In this document: positions 61,733 through 64,000 of the stretch, in pieces
Layout of the letters: the number at the start of each line of letters is the position of its first letter
Position numbering within the stretch: the first letter of the stretch is position 1
Source: GWE2-51-13 sp041736705
GTDB lineage: Bacteria; Bacillota_I; Bacilli_A; Erysipelotrichales; Erysipelotrichaceae
Reading direction: 5' to 3'
DNA length: 64,000 bases
Assembly: GCA_041736705.1 (NCBI GenBank)
Contig: JBGSTC010000016.1
Span: forward strand, 1 to 64,000
Made by a program: the position numbers and the translations under genes
The notes under the pieces: model-generated
Database searches by the model: none
Told to the model about the DNA's origin: nothing
What the model saw: only the letters and a program-made list of their open reading frames with translations

Positions 61733-61827
61733 GAACAAATACTTTGGTAACTGGCTACCACCTGACGGAGGTCCTCTAGCTTTGCGTCCTTATCTTTCGA
61801 TAAGTTTGCCTTTTTCATTCATTGTTC
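61733..61827 (-). ncRNA. cyclic di-GMP-I (GEMM-I) riboswitch
   Basis: Read leftward, the core has GGCAAAC, a TTATC-GAAA-GATAA tetraloop hairpin, GGACGCAAAGC, then a second arm ending GGTAGCCAGTTACC. These are the conserved elements of the GEMM-I aptamer, including the GAAA loop that docks on the second stem. GAACAA and TTGTTC close the P1 stem, and TTTTTT follows at once. Located 53 bp upstream of the RsgI-like start; an expression platform of terminator or ribosome-site type is possible. Confidence 0.93.
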
Positions 61828-61888
61828 TCTACATGCGAATCGTAGCACAGATTCATTCTAAATCATAGTGGAAAATCGCAAGATTTTG

Positions 61889-61916
61889 TTGATTTTTTCA
61901 AGAAAATGATTATAAT
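61889..61916 (+). promoter_or_regulatory. plus-strand promoter-like sequence
   Basis: TTGATT, 16-bp spacer, TATAAT on the plus strand, pointing into the 3' end of the 61931 gene. No plus-strand gene follows. Could be chance in an AT-rich stretch, or the start of an antisense RNA. Confidence 0.35.
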
Positions 61917-61930
61917 GACGAACTTTTACA

Positions 61931-62956
61931 CTAGATATGAATGGAAAGAATGGTTCGCAATGTTTGCGTGTCATACATCGCATCTTTTAGCGTATCGACA
62001 TCCCTCACCGTGACATCGATCGAATCGAAATGCTTGGCGATTTTCTTCAGGATCCGGCGATAGTCCGGATGGTTATGATGGGCTTTGCGACCCTGGGACA
62101 ATTCATGGAAATACATGAAGACAAGGGCATGCATGGTTTCGAAGATGGAGGATTCGATCCAGAAATCCACTTTGTCCAAGGGGGGAAGATATCGCTCCAA
62201 GAGCTTTTCGACCCAGATCAAACCGTCGTCATTCGACTTCCAGATATCCACGTAGACAGAATCGAAACCGTCGAGATAGGATTCGTTGAAGTAATCCAAG
62301 GCATCGCCTTCCACGATGGTCAATGGGATCGTGTCGGGGAATTGAGGTTGGATGAAGGTTTGAAACAGTTCGATGACGGCTTTGGATTTCTCGATGACCG
62401 TGATCGACGTCACCTTCGGATTCAGCATCGCCATGTAAATAAAGTATCCGATCCCCAAACCGAACGTCACCACATTCCCGTGGGCATTCTTGGCATAGGG
62501 GTCGTTCGTATTCGCTTCGGCGGGGGAATCCATCATCCAGACTTCGTCGTTTTGCCAAAGGAACACCGCGTCGTAGGGTTGATCCAATGCACGTAGGGTC
62601 ATCCAGTCGTTGAGTTCGCGATGCGGATCGGGGTGGATGGCGCAGACATTGAACAGTTCGTTAGCGCTTAGGGTTTCGCGCGTGAACTTGAATTCGGAGC
62701 TTTGGATCTTGTCGAGTCGGATGTGGGTGTTATAGGGGCTTTGAAGGTATTCCTGCGTGCTGATGAATAAGGAAGGCCAGGATTCTTCATCACCTGAAAA
62801 CTCGGGGATCCCCGCTTGTTTCATCTTTTTCTGGATCTTCTTTTCATTTCTGGGTGTCACATGCATCCCCAAAAATCCGTTGATTTCCTCATTGCGAAGC
62901 TGGTTCGTGCATCGTTTGAAGAATGCCTCGATTTCGGGCGTTCGTTCTATCTTCAT
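61931..62956 (-). CDS. SAM-dependent methyltransferase-like protein (spermidine synthase fold)
   Basis: 341 residues. A Rossmann methyltransferase core starts at about 165 with VVTFGLGIGYFIYMAML (motif I), ITVIEKSKAVIELF (motif II), VEGDALDYFN (motif III) and DSVYVDIW. The N-terminal 160 residues are a separate unknown domain. The layout resembles polyamine-synthase or tRNA-methylating proteins. Substrate unknown; cytoplasmic and monocistronic. Confidence 0.7.
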   Translation of the reverse strand: MKIERTPEIEAFFKRCTNQLRNEEINGFLGMHVTPRNEKKIQKKMKQAGIPEFSGDEESWPSLFISTQEYLQSPYNTHIRLDKIQSSEFKFTRETLSANELFNVCAIHPDPHRELNDWMTLRALDQPYDAVFLWQNDEVWMMDSPAEANTNDPYAKNAHGNVVTFGLGIGYFIYMAMLNPKVTSITVIEKSKAVIELFQTFIQPQFPDTIPLTIVEGDALDYFNESYLDGFDSVYVDIWKSNDDGLIWVEKLLERYLPPLDKVDFWIESSIFETMHALVFMYFHELSQGRKAHHNHPDYRRILKKIAKHFDSIDVTVRDVDTLKDAMYDTQTLRTILSIHI

Positions 62957-63024
62957 CGGTTCACCTCGATCCTTGTGAGTTCGACCCTATTGTATCATAT
63001 TCGTACCTTTCGGGTTTTCGAAAG

Positions 63025-63051
63025 AAAGGGAATCCGCAACGGATTCCCTTT
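63025..63051 (-). terminator. terminator of the DUF5692 gene
   Basis: AAAGGGAATCCG, loop CAA, CGGATTCCCTTT, then leftward CTTTCGAAAACC. Strong 12-bp stem. Confidence 0.8.
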
Positions 63052-63054
63052 CGA

Positions 63055-64000
63055 TTAGTTTTCAGCGAGCGATTTGATCGCGCTGTATTCCTTCATATCC
63101 TTATACAATTCCCCAAGATACGGATTACGTTTCGTCTTCACGACACGGTACATCATGAATCCAAACACGGCGACGTTGATGCCCAAGGATAAAGCACCCA
63201 GGATCGTGTAAATCGTCGGATTGTAGGTCGAGCTAACCATGAATCTTCCCTGGTCTTGAAAGGCCGGGAATGTTTGGGCGAACATGCACCAGATCGCCAA
63301 GGTCTGGGCGCGGTGTTGAAGCCAAGCGCCTTTACCGAGGGTGAAGGCGCAGAGGGTCGGCGCGATCAAGAGGGCTAGACCGGCATACCAGGAATGCGTC
63401 GGGATGCAGTTGTAGGTGTAGACGAAATTCCAGACATCGTAGGCCAGGATCCAAAACCACAGCATGTCCGGCCAAAGCATGTCTTTGCTTGCATCGCCCT
63501 TGGTTTGCTTACGCAGGACGATGCCGAACCAACCGGTAATCGTGATGATGTTTAGAATCCCGGCAATGGCGTTCATGTAGTTCCAGGGTCCGCCCAGCAC
63601 GCCGACGACTTCGCCTTCGATCGCACCGGAATTCACCAACCAATACATCGAACCGACTTCGAAATCACGGATGACGGCTTCCAGGATGTTGACGGCGAGG
63701 ATGAGAGGTGGGAAACACAAAGCGATCTTGTTATTCGCCAGGCGCCAAAGCACTTCCCCGGTTTTCTTATCCTTCTTGACGACGTGGCGGATGCACCAGA
63801 ATCCGATGCATCCGGCGGTCGCGGAATATACTTTCGCCAAGTGGAACCAATCGGTGTAGGTCGTTTCCTTGAGCGCGGTCACCCAGAGGAGGGTCAGGAA
63901 AATCGGAAGGATGACGAAACTGAAGAAACCGGCAAGTTTCCAACGACGGGCGAATTCATTGAAAACAAACAAAGAGATGAAAACCACAAACCACATCGAT
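63055..64000 (-). CDS. DUF5692 family membrane protein, 5' end outside the window
   Basis: At least 313 residues with about eight membrane helices. The family pattern LFVFNEFARR, then LGGPWNYMNAIAGILN, WPDMLWFWILAYDVWNFVYTYN and a late GINVAVFGFMMYRVVK. The first in-frame ATG is 63996 but the frame stays open to the right edge, so the true start is probably beyond 64000. Function unknown. Confidence 0.82.
   Translation of the reverse strand, partial: SMWFVVFISLFVFNEFARRWKLAGFFSFVILPIFLTLLWVTALKETTYTDWFHLAKVYSATAGCIGFWCIRHVVKKDKKTGEVLWRLANNKIALCFPPLILAVNILEAVIRDFEVGSMYWLVNSGAIEGEVVGVLGGPWNYMNAIAGILNIITITGWFGIVLRKQTKGDASKDMLWPDMLWFWILAYDVWNFVYTYNCIPTHSWYAGLALLIAPTLCAFTLGKGAWLQHRAQTLAIWCMFAQTFPAFQDQGRFMVSSTYNPTIYTILGALSLGINVAVFGFMMYRVVKTKRNPYLGELYKDMKEYSAIKSLAEN

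Noticed and set aside
61644..61868. Plus-strand ORF over the riboswitch region
   Set aside because: It is the reverse of the GEMM-I aptamer and lacks a ribosome site.

Overview
The window looks like part of a chromosome from an anaerobic, fermentative, Gram-positive-type bacterium (Bacillota or a close relative, possibly near the Erysipelotrichia/Mollicutes branch). Evidence: Shine-Dalgarno sites of the AAGGAG type, lipoprotein signal peptides ending in a lipobox Cys, CcpA-like cre sites, RsgI-type membrane anti-sigma domains, PadR/DUF2812 and MBOAT/DHHW/DUF4358 gene pairs, an AsnA-type asparagine synthetase and a 2-oxoacid:ferredoxin oxidoreductase. TGA is used as a normal stop (for example at 10333 and 58290), so the code is not the mycoplasma code. 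Base composition looks even along the window. I see no rRNA, tRNA, CRISPR array, phage or insertion sequence. Genus is not resolved.

Layout. 1-7.4 kb: sugar-phosphate isomerase-like protein, oligopeptide-type binding lipoprotein, an orphan lactose/cellobiose-type PTS IIB-IIA pair joined to an AEC permease, an acetyltransferase, a stomatin/NfeD operon and a rhodanese lipoprotein. 7.5-13.5 kb: a decayed ORF, acetyltransferase, proC, a nucleotidyltransferase, and a PadR regulator with two DUF2812 membrane proteins. 13.5-18.1 kb: an O-acylation cassette (DUF4358 lipoprotein, MBOAT, DHHW) and asnA. 18.2-24.5 kb: two aldo/keto reductases, a second nucleotidyltransferase, and a histidine kinase/HD-GYP response-regulator pair. 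24.6-30.5 kb: KorAB, a PadR-controlled membrane ferredoxin protein and a diguanylate cyclase. 30.6-36.5 kb: a ketone-body/short-chain acid operon (thiolase, CoA-transferase A and B, 3-hydroxybutyrate dehydrogenase, GntP permease) with a divergent LysR gene. 36.5-48.2 kb: GH30 glycosidase, an NRAMP-like permease paired with a detached MgtE sensor, an ECF sigma/RsgI-like pair, and a GH3 beta-glucosidase. 48.4-53.7 kb: membrane protein, ABC-F, DUF554. 52-58.3 kb: a sugar ABC operon with an esterase and a metallo-hydrolase, facing a LysR gene. 58.3-64 kb: small proteins, then a c-di-GMP-I riboswitch followed by an RsgI-like protein and a repeat-bearing surface protein, a SAM-methyltransferase-like gene and a DUF5692 membrane protein.

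How it fits together. Cyclic di-GMP is made (GGDEF with an intact I-site), degraded (HD-GYP response regulator) and read (GEMM-I riboswitch) within this window. The riboswitch controls a split envelope-sensing pair: an RsgI-like protein with the autoproteolysis Asn-Pro motif but almost no cytoplasmic anti-sigma segment, and a coiled-coil/fibronectin-like repeat protein. A second RsgI-like protein sits behind an ECF sigma factor. This two-part RsgI/c-di-GMP arrangement and the NRAMP-like permease with altered metal-site motifs plus a separate MgtE-type sensor are the most unusual content. Carbon use is directed at plant-type or host glycans (GH30, GH3, esterase, sugar ABC importer), with cre-like sites near several promoters.
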